Shown here: positions 1-12,612 of the stretch, piece by piece
Layout: each line of letters starts with the position of its first letter
Position numbering within the stretch: the stretch's first letter is position 1
NCBI GenBank assembly: GCA_026419785.1
Contig: JAODTK010001166.1
Span: 1-64,000, forward strand
Direction: 5' to 3'
Source of the DNA: Sclerodactyla briareus
Lineage: Eukaryota > Echinodermata > Holothuroidea > Dendrochirotida > Sclerodactylidae
DNA length: 64,000 nucleotides
Position numbers and translations under genes: made by a program
Notes under the pieces: generated by a model
What the model saw: the letters and a program-made list of their open reading frames with translations, nothing else
Databases searched by the model: none
Told to the model about the DNA's origin: nothing

Positions 1-30
1 AAACCATCAAAATCTGACGGACACGCTAAC

Positions 31-76
31 GCACACACACCCACACACACCACCACACACACACACGCACACCACA
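31..76. repeat. CA-rich microsatellite
   Basis: This is an imperfect (CA)n run interrupted by CC and CG. It has no coding content and is a typical animal simple repeat. Confidence 0.9.
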
Positions 77-1639
77 AACGGACACTTTTGAAAGTGGCAC
101 CTCATTGCTGATCATCCGCACCCTTGGGTACCCCACCAATGGGTACCCCTCAGTGATAGTCCAAACCACCATATGGTTACCATAGCCACCGTTGCTAGGC
201 AACCAGCAAGAGTAAATATAGGTGAAAAGTGACTACAATATCTCGTCAGGCCTTCGGCGATGAGATAATAATAGATAATACATGTTTACATATATAAAAC
301 TAAGACGGCGATGCAAGTTTTGAAGGTTTCATATCTATATGCGTAGCCGCTATGGCCGAGTTCATTTTAATAGTGGCCCTCACCAAACCCTACCATCTGA
401 TAGAATGTATTACACGTTTATCAATGGTGAAACGTGTTTGAAAAGCAACAACTTGAGATATACGCCAAACTATACAATCGTGCTCGTTCTTTGAATAAAA
501 CCCGAAAGTGACGAGCGGGGGTTGGGGGTCGGGAGATTGGGGTGGGTACGGGAGGGTTACCACTAATTCCACGAGGGCGCCTGACAAGTGGCTTCATCGT
601 ACCTCACACTACCCCTATTACCCTCGGTCCCTTTTTGGCGCCCACTAGTTCCCTTTTCCTGCACTCCATTTCCAATTACTAGGTTTCTTTGGTTCCCACA
701 ATCGTCTTCTCGTTGTTTCACTTTCCCTCCTTCTTCATTCGCGTTTTGTAGCCTTCGATTTCCCCGGTTTCCTCCCCCATCGATACTCGTATCGGGGGGC
801 AGAATATTTTTTTCCCTGCCCCCCCACTTGCACAAGACCACTTCCACCGACGGTCAATTCCTCCACGTGTGCCCAAAATTCATCATTCCTATGTCGTCTC
901 TGAAAATTTTAGGGGTATGATCTGAACCTAAAATAGGAAAAAGAAGGATCCAAGCCTAATCTTTATTTATTTTCAATCGTCAATCCTATTTTTTTTCTTG
1001 TCAATGCGAATTGGATTTGGGTTATTTCTTATGCTATCATACGCACAACAGCGGTACGTTAGGTATGCTTGTGATGTAGCATCACCCTCTAGTCAGAACT
1101 TTATAAACAGTGAAACGCATTTTCATCAGTCGTTATCATGGTCTACACACAATTTACTCTATACCTCTCACAGCATACCCTCCTGCCTAATTTTGTGGTT
1201 CCTGTCATAAAGGTAACACACGTCGCAGGTCCAGCCCAGGACATGTACTGGGGAGCTCCTTGCGATGCAAATCATTCTGAGCCGTGTGTGATGCCCCAAC
1301 AGCGCCCCACTGACCATAGTGTTATAGTGCCCTGTAAGTTTGGGCGACATGTTTCGTAGTTCTTCAAATATGTAGAATATGTGCCGCTTGTCAGCCCGTC
1401 TCTTGTCCGAGCTCCACATAAATAAGCCCTAGTTTTCTCTGTGATGTTAATACACCCTCATACCTGGATGATGCTTCTGCCTACGCCCTCGATTTTTTAT
1501 TTTCGAATTATTATGTGGTTTCGTGCTTCCGTAATCGATCGCCTGACGTTCCAGTTCATGGGTCAGCGTATTCGGAATCAGAGTAACGCTCATGGGGACT
1601 TTGAACAGGGCACCATACGTGGTCTGATGTCATCTCCAG
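77..1639. other. No gene recognised
   Basis: I see no splice-bounded exon with a recognisable protein. Positions 600-850 are strongly pyrimidine-rich, which leaves both strands open for about 90-110 codons. The predicted proteins are compositionally biased (S/P/F on plus, G/N/R/E on minus) and resemble no family I know. The stretch also contains the RFX-like palindrome at 191-203. Confidence 0.5.
191..203. promoter_or_regulatory. RFX X-box / EF-C type palindrome
   Basis: The sequence GTTGCTAGGCAAC has two 5-6-base inverted half-sites (GTTGC and GGCAAC) separated by TA. This is the spacing of RFX-family X-box/EF-C sites, which in animals control ciliary and other genes. It lies inside a wider GGTT...AACC symmetry (174-204). 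No transcription start or gene can be assigned nearby, so function is unproven. Confidence 0.35.
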
Positions 1640-2430
1640 TTAATATAATATCTCCCTGGTCATACAGGTACATATGTGATTCGATAACAATAAATAGATC
1701 TCTGTGGCGGCCCGTTCGTCTCTCTCCAATCATAATAATTCGTTCGGTGTGATTGTTTCGTGGCTGTTTATGAGTTCCTTGGCGATGGCGGTGCATACTC
1801 TTCTATAAATCATAAAATTATAACTCGGCGGTCATTTTTGTTAAAACATATTTGTTCCTTGACTAAGAAGCAGTATCTTAATAACTTTCTCGTCCTATTT
1901 GAATCCAATCCAATAGGGATGCATGACCCTCTATCGTTGAATTGTTCATCGATATATATTCATGGGAAACAGTGAAAATACTCATGTTAATTAAATGTGG
2001 AAAGAGAAATGAAAAGTTTGGTCATTCTTCTCAATTAATCTAATTAGCTCATGGTCACATGTACATATGTGGTTCGATACAATAAATAGATGCTTGTGGC
2101 GGCACGTTCGTCTCTCGCTAATCAATAATAATTCGTTCGGTGTGATTGTTTTTCGTGGCGTTTATGGATGTTCCTTGTCGATGTCGGTGCAATACTCTTC
2201 TATAAATCATAATCCTAACTTTGGTCCATTTTGTTAAACATATTTGTTCTTTGACTAAGATGGCAGTATCATAATAACTTTCGCTCCTATTTGAATCCAA
2301 ATCCAAAGTAGGGGAGCATGAACCTCTATCTTTGAATTGTTCTCTATATACATATTCATGGGAAACAGTGAAAATACTCATTTTGAATTAAAATGGCGAA
2401 ATTAAAAGTTGGTCCAATTCTTGATAACTC
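1640..2430. repeat. Direct tandem duplication, ~390-bp unit, two copies
   Basis: Copy 1 spans about 1640-2032 and copy 2 about 2033-2430. They can be followed side by side through shared blocks such as TACATATGTG, AATTCGTTCGGTGTGATTG, TCTTCTATAAATCATAA and ATTCATGGGAAACAGTG. The differences are mainly single-base insertions and deletions plus a few substitutions. No open frame is conserved between copies, so the unit looks non-coding. Confidence 0.85.
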
Positions 2431-4329
2431 ACACCACCTCGAAGTCTCTATTGAGCGAATGGCTCTGTGTCAATGACACACATTTGTAACGGATTCCCAA
2501 CTGTCATCATCTCGGAGAGCGAGCTATTAATACCCTATGACGACAATGGTTTGGGACGAAGTTTCTCGCTGCGAAGGATAGGTTCGGATTGGGGATGGGT
2601 CCCAAGTCGCTATCACTTGTTGAAAGTGGGGTTCCAACCTAGTAGGTGGTCTTCGGAAGTACTAAGCATTTTTTCGTTGTGAAAAAACAAAAAAAAAAAA
2701 AAAAACAAAAACCAAAACATGTAGGCTCGTGAAGCAACAGGTTCCTGTAGTCATGCTTATCGACACCTCAACTGTATGCTGACTGCTCCCGTGAGCGAGG
2801 GGAGGGGGGGGGGGGTTTTCCGATTGACTTGTGGTATTGTATCATAGCAAATTTCTTAGCGATGTGAGACGATTACGCTATGAATGATTACTGATATAGC
2901 ATACGTGACTCAACCTAAACTTTTAATCTGTCGCTTTCAGAGAGAAAAAGGATTCACTGAGCGAACTTGGGCAAAAGTATGTGAGCAATCGACCGTATCG
3001 ACGCCTATTGAGAACTGAAATCCCCCTTTTCAACCGTACTGGTTCATAATTTGCAACAGAAGAAGCCTCTAAATAAGCATCGAATGAGTTTCCTCACAGA
3101 TTCCCTTGTTCTCGGAATGCCATTCTTCACCGGCACTCCCACTAACCATCGAAATGGAGTACACAATATGAGGTGGTTGTAGAGAGAGAGGTAACCTCGC
3201 TGTTTCCGTTCAAATCACTAGAGCCTCCATTCGTTCACTAAGCCACCTGAGGTTTTGGTCGTGAGAAAACCTACGGCGTTCGACGTACTCCTCTATGTGT
3301 ATTGTAGATCAAACCCACCAAATATACTAGATCAGCTAGTCCTCTAACCCATCTACTGGGGTTGGGTTGGTGTGGGTGCGGTTCACAGATCTGCAGCAGA
3401 CTCTATCAGCTGCCCAATCATTAGTATTGAATGTCACTCGGAATGTAAACTTACATCAGACTGCTTGGCCAATAGCAATTACTCCGTTGTTCAGTTTTTG
3501 TTGTTTTAACATTCCTTATGTTAACTTTGAATTTTGAAAAAAGGCCCGCCCTGGCCGCAACTATGTATATAATTTTCGCCACATGTGGAACTCTCCCAGT
3601 ATTACGAATTTAAAAAGGTATACTATCTTTTACACAACCATTTTTTCAATTTAGTTTTTTTTTTTTATATCAGTCAATACAACAGATTACAACAGTATGG
3701 GTACCAATGTTACTGGAAGGGAGGACATGGCATAAATGATAAATGAAATTATGAATTAATTATAAAAGAGGAATAACTTTAGACTCGAAAGTAGGAGGCC
3801 CCTGATACATTTGTCAATGCGGAACCATTATTCTTGTTTTTGTTTGGCCGCCAGAATCACGTTCCAACCTTTATTATTGTATCATCTTCCTGTGAATTCT
3901 CACAATCCCTGCCGCATTCTATGACCCCTGTCCTTGAATGATGAGTTTAATAAATTTTTGAGGCGCTATTCCTCATTTTTCAGTTAACAATCCCCTTGGT
4001 TTTTTTTCAATGACACTTGTCATCAATTTTTTTTATAATTCCGTGATCTCGGAGGGCGGGTTCAATGGCACGTTCCAGAAATGTATATTGAGAAAGAACT
4101 TCATTCAATGACCTACCGGCAGCCCTGGAACCACCTGCTGGCACGTTATCGATCAGGCCGATCACGTGACAGGGTTCCAAAACTCTGACGCCCTTCAGTG
4201 GTTGACAAAGGTTCAGCGTGCGCCGGACCGAAAGCTACCAAAACGGTTGGCAATTTCTATGTGGAAAGATCATAGTTCTACTTATTTCATATAACTTCAT
4301 TCAAGTTTATCCAAGAAAGTAGTTACAAC
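2431..4329. other. No gene recognised
   Basis: Mixed AT-rich sequence without a supportable exon. It contains an A-rich run at 2682-2719 (perhaps an old retrotransposed tail), a G-run near 2803-2816 and a T-run near 3654-3667. Confidence 0.5.
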
Positions 4330-4592
4330 ATCACGTAGTCCTTGTGGGTGACTTGGGAAGAGTAGCGAGCACCGGATGTGGCAGCGCTATTGGGAAGTCC
4401 CCCGGGGGACACGAAAAAGGGGCGTACTGAAATAGTGAGTCCTGGATAGACAAGCTAGAGGTGCGTGCTGTATAGTACGGGTGTGACAAGTCATGATGAT
4501 CAGGGGTAATATCTGTGAAGCGCTTTGAGCAGTCTTCGATGTAAAAAGCGCTATATGAGAACGAGATATTATTATTATTATTATTATTACCT
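4330..4592 (+). mobile_element. L2/CR1-like retroelement 3' end with ATT tail
   Basis: Positions 4511-4590 carry the hallmark 3' end shared by many L2-type LINEs and the SINEs that borrow their tails. GTGAAGCGCTTTGAGCA is followed about 15 bases later by AAAAAGCGCTATATGAGAA, and then by an (ATT)n microsatellite. The two AGCGCTTT/AAAGCGCT blocks form a short hairpin, thought in this family to be recognised by the element's own reverse transcriptase. The upstream limit is not visible and no protein remains. Whether this is a 5'-truncated LINE or a SINE cannot be decided from one copy. Confidence 0.6.
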
Positions 4593-7500
4593 CTCACAGC
4601 TAAACAAAATAACACTTTAGGCTTCACACTCGATATTGGTATCGTTGCACCGGTATTCCGGTATGGATGAAAATCAATGGAAACCAGAAGAAGTTAGAGC
4701 CGCTATGATTTTAGCGTCAACCCACGGTAGAATTGAGATTCCATGAATCACGGGTATCACGGGTCCTTCTACATTGTGCCATCATATTTTTTGAGGATTG
4801 CAGTTTTTGCCCAAAATAGATGAGACAGCCAACATCCTAATCAATTCCAAATAATCAGAGCGTTCTTGAAATCAACGTAACTTTTACTAATCACGTTTAC
4901 CTCCTCGCCAACGAAAATTTTTGAATATTTTTTCTCGAAGATGTCATGAACCGCTAAAATATACCTCCATCGGTACTCTTGCCCAAACGCTTACACACCT
5001 CAAAAGAACGAGGACACGAGAACATTAGTTACTAATATGTGTGACAATGATGATGATTCATGAAAATTCGCGAATTGATATCCTAAGCCTACACGACATA
5101 ATGAAAGATCTTTTTTCAATCACGACGTTATTCTGGCGGCGCCATTCCTCTTTTAGTTAGACAACTGAAATATTCGTGTATGCAAACAATGTTGGGACCA
5201 CACTACCGGAAACGAGAAACGAACAATACTTGTTGAATTTAGTATACTATTCTTGACATTAGCCCGGATTGGGCAGGGGTTATATAATGTTATTGAGATT
5301 AGGATTCCGTGTTCACAAACCACAAGTAGCCGGAATATCAACTTTCAACATTTGTCATTCAAGACCCAATCACATTAATCTACATAACAAAACAATAGGG
5401 TTTTGTTTGTACTTGTAAGCATTTTGGACTTTCGTTGTTCAAGAGGCTTCCAAACTCTGTCTTCTATTGATCCTCAAATAATCATGGGCCTGCTCGTCTA
5501 AATGGAAAAGACTTAAAATTTAAATCGAAGGAAAGATTTAAATTAATCAAATCTAATACCCTTAAAAATCTGCTGCGAAGGTGCTTTTAGAGTAAGAATC
5601 GTTACGAGGCAAGTAAATCTAACTTAGATTAGAATTTTCCCAATCAGAGGCCCAGAACTGTTGTGATCGTCGATACAAAATATCGCCTTCCGTACAGGTG
5701 TATGCAGCAACTCTTTCGCTCGACGATATTTTGCTGAAGCCTGAAGTTGATGATCAGAAGAAAACATGTCAGACCTACAAACAGTCTGTGAATTCCAGGA
5801 GGCCCAAGGTTCCGATGTTTTTTTCTCTACTCGCGGGGATGGTCAGGGCAGGATAAACTGATACATTGTACTTTTGTCCCCACAATATGTGAAATTTGTT
5901 TTCCCTATCGTACAGTACGATAGGCTACTCTGTTGTGTATGCTGTTCGTATATGTCATGTCACCCCAGGCTAGGCATAACATCAGAACTGTGGTGAGCAC
6001 TGTGTTTGTGTAAGCCAAGCCAGAAATGGACTGGTCGAAACGTCTCCTGACCAGATCAGCCCTGCAAAATATTGACCAATTCTGAATCTACAGCCTCTTT
6101 GGCCATAATTGACTGATCCACATGGACTGAAAGCAGTGCCAAGCGGCACTGGCCAAATCAGCAAGTGTTCTGTGGTACAACAACGTTTCGAAATACTGTA
6201 GGCGTAGGCAGTGTCAGACACTGTCTGTATCAATTTAGAGGGAGGAATGGGTTTTTTGCAAAGAAATTATATACTGCCTATAGTTTTTGTGTGGCAAACT
6301 GCCTGCTGTGCAGGTCCTAATGTGCGGTACGTAGGCGTCAATCAATGCCATCGAGGAACATCCTCCTCGAGTTCGACACCAGCTATTTTAGACGCTGATT
6401 TATGGTGTCGATGTTTGGAATTTTGGGAATCTGGTCATCAAATTGAGGACATTTATTTTTACTAGGTAATCACTCAGTGCCCTAGGCTAGGCTTTCAGTA
6501 ACAGTCTTATATATTTCAAACTCCTAGGGCCTCATTTTGAATACGTATATGCCCAATTGGTGCAATTGTCAACTACCATGTGCACCCATCATTTTCCATT
6601 GTTGGGTACTTTCCTGGTGATTTCCTGGTGATGGTATATATTTTATCATTTCCTTCCCTTCCCGCTCAGGGAATATTATCCGAAACTGGATCAATGTAAG
6701 AATACAGCCATATGATCAGGCAACATGGTACTGTTCCAACCATTCATTGAATTGTTTCGGGCTTAAAATCCACTGGTGCACATAGATATTCTTCGTGGAA
6801 GGATTTGTACACGTGACAGTCACTACAGTCCAAGTACACAATTAATTCTACGGTAACTATTCCTACATGGATCATACTCCTATTCACAAAATTGTTTCCT
6901 ACTGTAACAGTTAGTAGCCTGGTTATGGATGGGGTCGGTTAACTCTGTTGCGGAATAAACTCCATCAATTGATGTGCGCGATTAAACAATTTATTGAATA
7001 ATCAATTGAAATTGAATAGTCGATTAATGAAAACAGCCCTGGATAATTGGAAGTGCAATCAAATTAAAAGTTGGCACGTACATCTTTTTGTTTTTCAACA
7101 GGTGCCTTGACCACACAATTAACAGATCATTTAATTGTAATACTGTAGCTCCTACCATAATACGCGAGCAACAAGTATTTGAAAAAATCTCTCCGTAAAG
7201 GAAGCGGGAGGGGATGTATAGTTTATTTTTCCCTTGGCTGATTGAAATGTCTCTGCTGGTTACCTGCCCCCAATCCAAACCACACATACACTACGCCTAC
7301 TTGCATTTTCTCTCCCCATCTCCGTAAATTAACAATACACTAACTTTCTCTCAACGGCTGGCGAATTCTGACATCTTTTCTTTCTAAATTCTTCCTGGCT
7401 GGCAACCGTTTTGTTCCTTTTTATAATGCTAAAAATAAGTGCTTCCCCCTGGCATCCTGATTCCCCGCCAGCCTAAATCCAAATGACCGAAACTGTCACC

Positions 7501-9011
7501 AATATTATCATCATGGCATGTTTCACCTATCAAATATTTGATCGCCCTCCTCTAAGCCACCCAGTCCTGTATTACGGTTATGATTAAAATCTGTGGGTGT
7601 GACTGTCCCCAACTGTGATTGGTTCCCCGCTTGAATGATAATTGATCATCCTATTCAGCTTCTCCCTTTGCCACGCGCAGTATCGGCCTCGGCCCGTCTA
7701 CTTGGCTTGGCTTGCAATATACATATTTGTTTTGTTTTGGCTGTACTGCGCTGCGGGCAATAATCACTGATACTTTTTGTGCAGGTGGGGCCTGGGGATT
7801 AGCTGACTGGTAGCCACGTGGTTTGTATTCTTTGTCCCTGGATTGCTCAGCCCTTGTGAATGCCAACTGTGGGATTAATTGATAACCAACCACGCAATAT
7901 CTCCATATACATTAATATTTGAAAGGATTGCGTGAAATAGATGCTCACATGTGTCGTTAAACGCCCACAAAATGAGTAGGAAACACATTTTTTTGCATTT
8001 TGTCACTCATGTTATAATCACGCGAACTGGTACGTGTTATCGATTTTCAATTATCAATCATTTTTGGAAACAATTAATCGACTAAAATTTGTTGGCAACA
8101 AATTAATACTTGTGATCACACAGCCCTTATGCCATCATGCAATATGTATAGAGGTATACTGTCATAGTTGATTGGTAGGTGTATTTTCAGTACTTTTCTA
8201 AGTGAAGAAATGGACAGTCTGCAGAATGTTGTTACTTACAAAAAAATGAAAGTGAAAGTTTTGTATTTGAAACAATAAACTGATTCCTTTCTCTGTGTAT
8301 TCCAACTGTCATGCAATATTGTGTCATAGGAAACTTTCCCATAATTTCTTCACATGAATAAAGTACTGTTACAAATGTGACATGCATGTGTTACAACATC
8401 AGCATAGCAGCACTAGTTGACATACGCCACTTCTTACTGTCTATTTATGACACAAAGATTGCAGAAGACATTTATGGAATTCTCATGATATGGACCATTC
8501 CAAGTGGTTCCGACCGCCGTACAATAGGATATATTTTACCGGGACTGCAAGCACAATGGACCAACACTCATACTGTAGCATTTTAAAAGCTATTAGTTAA
8601 TGCCCAATCACTAAGCTTAGGCTGCAGGGACAGGTCCCTGATAATTTTGAGCATTGAAGCTTACTAGCGATGGTCTTGTTCCAGTGACAAACTAGTTAAG
8701 GCCTATTGAAAGAGAGCTTTAGAAAACCTGACCAAAATTTGGAGCCAGTCTTGTTTTAGGAGGAGGCCAAGCTGAAGCGTGCAACGGAAAAATTCCCTTC
8801 AACCAGTTTTCCAAATGTAAGGTGAGCACATTGATGCAAGCCACACACTGGTACCAAACATGTCCGTTGCCCACAATCTCTTTGTGCTGAATGCCCATCA
8901 AAAAAAAAAGGGTAGACACTACAGTATTTTTTAGTCCTTTGGTAATGACTCGACTGGCGATATACACTATAGTTTACAGTTGGTAAAAATATTCATTTCT
9001 ATTCCATCCAG
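4593..9011. other. No gene recognised; perfect palindrome at 6209-6223
   Basis: No exon could be supported. A possible acceptor after a long pyrimidine tract lies near 6668 and is followed by about 38 open codons, but there is no homology I recognise. CAGTGTCAGACACTG at 6209-6223 is a perfect 15-base palindrome around a central A. AT-rich sequence at 5505-5640 resembles the fold-back at 15020-15165. Confidence 0.45.
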
Positions 9012-9111
9012 GGAGGCTTGTAGAATCATGTTCTTGGGCTATCTCCAACCTCTACAACGAAGAGACGCACAACCCCAGGTGCGCACTGGAGAATCTCAAC
9101 GAGTTGGTCCA
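9012..9111 (+). CDS. Possible internal exon, unidentified
   Basis: A good acceptor (pyrimidine-rich tract ending CATCCAG) precedes 100 bases. In one frame these read open for about 33 codons with a composition unlike the surrounding AT-rich sequence (LVESCSWAISNLYNEETHN, then ALENLNELVQ). They end at CCA followed by GTAAAA, a weak donor. The helical, Leu/Asn-rich look faintly resembles ARM/HEAT repeats, but I cannot name the family. It may belong with the plus-strand signals at 10996 and 12613. Confidence 0.18.
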
Positions 9112-9417
9112 GTAAAACGGTAGAATATACAGTAACCTTTCAACAACCTTTGTGCAATTTTTTTGAGAAAACCTGAGCCCCATTGATAATTCAGCTAGTG
9201 ACTGCCAACTTATACTAGCTGTGACAAAAAGGTATTCAACAGTCAGGATTCCAGGAATGTGACCCCCCAACAGCCCTATGCAATGCTGCTCTCAAGATTA
9301 TATATTCATGTTCTTAGAACTGGATTTAGTAAATGATGATCAGAACTGGTAGTGTCATATACAGTATACATAAATATATGTAAGTGGATCTAATTCAGGT
9401 CCTTACAGCAGACTGTA

Positions 9418-10080
9418 GTGTGAGTACATTACCCCGAGTACATTAGAATACACCCTAGAGTACGATTATGTACGAGTACAGTTTTCAAAGCTGAGTAAGA
9501 GTACAGAGCTCATGAGCAGTACATTACACAACACCCGAGTACAAGTTATTCGCTATGCAGTATGATATAATGATAATAATAAATATCTGAGACTACGGGC
9601 CTTAGGCTCTTGGCTGCAAACAAGAAACCCTGCACCCAATGCTGATTGTGGATGAGTCACCAGCATAAACTCGCCTCCTATTCAAACTAATGCCGAGTCG
9701 GTTGTGAGCAGCCATGTTCTGCTCTGGGACTGCGATGTATGTCACGTCCCCATGATTGAGTTTGGTCGCAACTGTCAGCAGCCTTCATCTCTTCCTGAAG
9801 GCTGGGCAAGGTGTAGCAATTGCTTGGACATGCACTGCCAAAGCAGCCGCGCGAATTAACTCACATATGGAGGAATATGTAGTCGAGTCCACAAAATTTC
9901 GAGCAGGCACTCGACTATTACACATTTAAAGTACCTAATCACAGCTATGATTCTTGGATTTTTTTTTTTTTTATCACTATGAGTCCTGAGTACAGACCCA
10001 TGAGTACAATTATGAGTACGAGTACAAACCGTACTCACGTACGGACCTCGAGGACGATTACGGACTCGAGTACTACAAGG
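9418..10080. repeat. GAGTAC/GTACTC-rich repeat field
   Basis: Two clusters of GAGTAC and its inverted partner GTACTC, at 9418-9545 and 9980-10075, bracket about 430 bases of ordinary sequence. The right cluster includes a local inversion (GAGTACGAGTAC, then CGTACTCACGTACGG). This looks like the degenerate ends of a non-autonomous element. No protein is encoded. Confidence 0.45.
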
Positions 10081-10558
10081 TCTGCCTTTCAGACAATGAG
10101 ATTTCATTTTTGAAATGCATCATTCCCCACAAAATTGTAAAGTGACAGATTATGCACATCAAGTCGCAGCACATGTGCATATCCAGGGCAGCAGTCAACG
10201 ATGAATTGTGTATGCGGTTAGCCTGTTTATTCTCCCAGTGGCCTCCTCCCTGAAGCATGTGTCCATCATGGATGGTGTTTGATAAACTGCCACTGACAGT
10301 GTTCAAACCAAGGTCAAAATCCCGCACAGAAATCATAGGCCAGACAATGTTGATGCTGTAAAGCTGTAGCTTTTTAACGCACATCCTCCTAATTGTTGAA
10401 TACTTTGTAGCAAAGTTCAGCAGTGTAACAAAGATCCGCTGATATGTAATATTACGGTAAGAACACCCTAGGTGGATAGATTTCGAAATCCTCCCTAAAA
10501 AGATAACATAAACTAGCGTGAACACTGCTACCCAAAAAAAAAAGAAAGGACTGTTCAT
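10073..10558 (-). other. Unassigned 161-codon open frame
   Basis: This is the longest uninterrupted non-repetitive frame in the window. Read on minus, it has a hydrophobic start (the poly-F comes from an A-run at 10534-10543), a central stretch rich in S/N/H/G and a Cys-rich end (CCDLMCIICH). It abuts the GAGTAC repeat field, which overlaps its stop. There is no paralogue in the window, no clear splice site and no family I recognise. It may be an exon or transposon-derived, or simply open by chance. I assign no function. Confidence 0.15.
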
Positions 10559-10995
10559 AGCATATCATTTTTGGTCCTTCCTCACAAAATTATCACGGAA
10601 TTTGGGGGGAGGGGGGCGACTCTAAAGTACCTCGTGGTGGGTTGGACAACCATTTATCACTTCAGTTGAGTTTTCCTAAATTTCAGTGCCTGATTAGTGG
10701 TCTGTCTGTCATGGCGCATGAATGTACTGAACGCTTAGAGACAGAAAAGTTACAGCACTCCTAGGCTCGACCTGCAGGTGTAAGGCACCTACTGCTCAGA
10801 GCTCCAGCTTAGGCACATTTTATTCCACTACTTGATATCCCTGGTTGGGTGATAAATAAACTGCGATGAGGGTGGTGGATGAAAACAAAACATGAAATTT
10901 GCTGTGGTTCTCTCATAAAGAACAACAGGTAATACTCTCATGTTCACTCCTCTTCAATAGGTGATTTGTGGCCCTTACTGCATTAGCCTTCACAG

Positions 10996-11083
10996 TACCC
11001 CAAGCGGTTGTCGGGTTCCGTGAGAGACGTCTACTTATCCAGCAGGAAAAGCATCAGGGCTGTTCCTGGTGCAGTCTCTCCCA
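10996..11083 (+). CDS. Possible internal exon, unidentified
   Basis: This 88-base segment runs between a CTTCACAG acceptor and a strong GTAAGT donor (CCCA then GTAAGT). It is open for 29 codons, including KRLSGSVRDVYLSSRKSI. The phases cannot be reconciled with the exon at 12613 without another exon or an indel. I do not recognise the protein. Confidence 0.18.
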
Positions 11084-11147
11084 GTAAGTAAACTGATATG
11101 ATTTTGATTCATTCAGAGTCATGTGTTAGTTTTCGCAAAATGCACTG

Positions 11148-11240
11148 CTCTCTGGGCGGCGATCATGGGCGGGGATAGTTTTGGTGGGGGGGGAGACCTA
11201 ATATCAAATATCCCCCCCCCCCAAAGATTTTGCGGATGGC
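11148..11240 (-). mobile_element. End fragment of the GGCGGCGATC inverted-repeat element
   Basis: The segment reads GGGCGGCGATCATGGG, a G-run, ATATCAAATATCC, a C-run and then TTTTGCGGA. This is the reverse complement of the right end of the elements at 38248-39933 and 41269-42901. The matched features are the same inner hairpin of G- and C-runs and the same TTTTGCGGA border. Only this end is present, so it is a truncated or solo terminus. Confidence 0.6.
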
Positions 11241-12612
11241 AAACCAAAAAATTCTATACTCCATATGTCAGGATGGCCAAAAACAAAAAGGTCTAATTCA
11301 ATATTTCTTATTAGTTGTTTCAAATTTTTGTGAGAAAGCCGAAATGTGCTGCTGCTGCGCCTGTATGATTGTATCTGTCTTTCACGTTGCATGTTACAAA
11401 CCAATGGGCCCACAGTACATAACTTTGTAAGATTCTGGCAAATATATTTTTGTCCATACGTGTCATCTTCAATTGTGGTGAACACATAGGTAGGCAACGG
11501 AGAATTGGTTTGGGGACATTGATTCAGTTTGCACCGCCCACCCCCCCACCCCCCTCTCCCCCACTACAACAATGCCGGGATCAATTTCCATTTTCTTAAC
11601 AATGCACACGTTTAGTCTTCTTCTGATACTTATTGTTAGATTGGCTTTGCCAGCCAGACGTTGCGTTTTAATAGAAAAATTTTGAGCGTGGAAACTAATA
11701 TGAAAAATGACCAAAATTGTCTGCTGGAACTGGCTCAATCCTTTCACTCAACTGCCCGAAAAATGATACAGTTTCCATGAAGGGAGCTACAACCAAATTT
11801 TCAATCTGCGGCAGTTGAATTGGGAACCCATTTGCTTGATCAAGATAACATAATTTTTCGTGGAAATGGGAAATTTGTCACACATGTCATATGTTGCCCA
11901 TAATGAGCTGGTACAATTTCCCAATTGTCATGTGTCTGGCCTAGGTTGTTAGAAATGGTCAGGAATCACTAAGCCTTGTGGCGTTCTGGTTTGATCAGAT
12001 CATTATACTGACCAGGCCAACTATGATGGTGACCCCTCTGCTTCATTATGCACATTGCTCCAATATCTTCTGAACCAAGGCGTGCAGTGGTCTTCCTGCA
12101 ATGGCAAGATAGTAGCCTAGACACTTTTCAATCCTCAGTTTCCCCAGCCCCCATGTAAAATGATATACTGGTTTTGTATGCCGTTTGCGATGAATCAACA
12201 CGTGCAGTACCATCGGACAATAGCTGGTGTGCTGTACTGTGGTCTACAGTAAGTACTGTCAGCACGCTCGGAAATGCACTCTCGCTGTGCACTCTCGCTT
12301 TGCACTCTCGAATAGTTTATTTCAACACTTGAATCATGGCAAACAACATTTATTCTTTGAAAATGCTATAACACATTTGGACCAAGGAACGTTAGCCTTT
12401 GATAGTCAAATTGGTTGGTGCTCAGTAAAGGAAGTTCTTCAACTGCTTATTAGTAAATGTAGCTTGACAACCCCCAGTATACTGGATTCATTACTTCAAA
12501 ACACCATCATTGATAACATTTTCTGATACATAGTGCTTTACGATTTACCCAATTATAAACCAATAGACTGAAATTGGTGTATTTCATACTGTACCTGTTT
12601 CCTTTGTTTCAG

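Noticed and set aside
588..920. 110-codon plus-strand frame rich in Pro, Ser and Phe
   Set aside because: Low-complexity pyrimidine-rich DNA leaves both strands open. No domain and no splice support.
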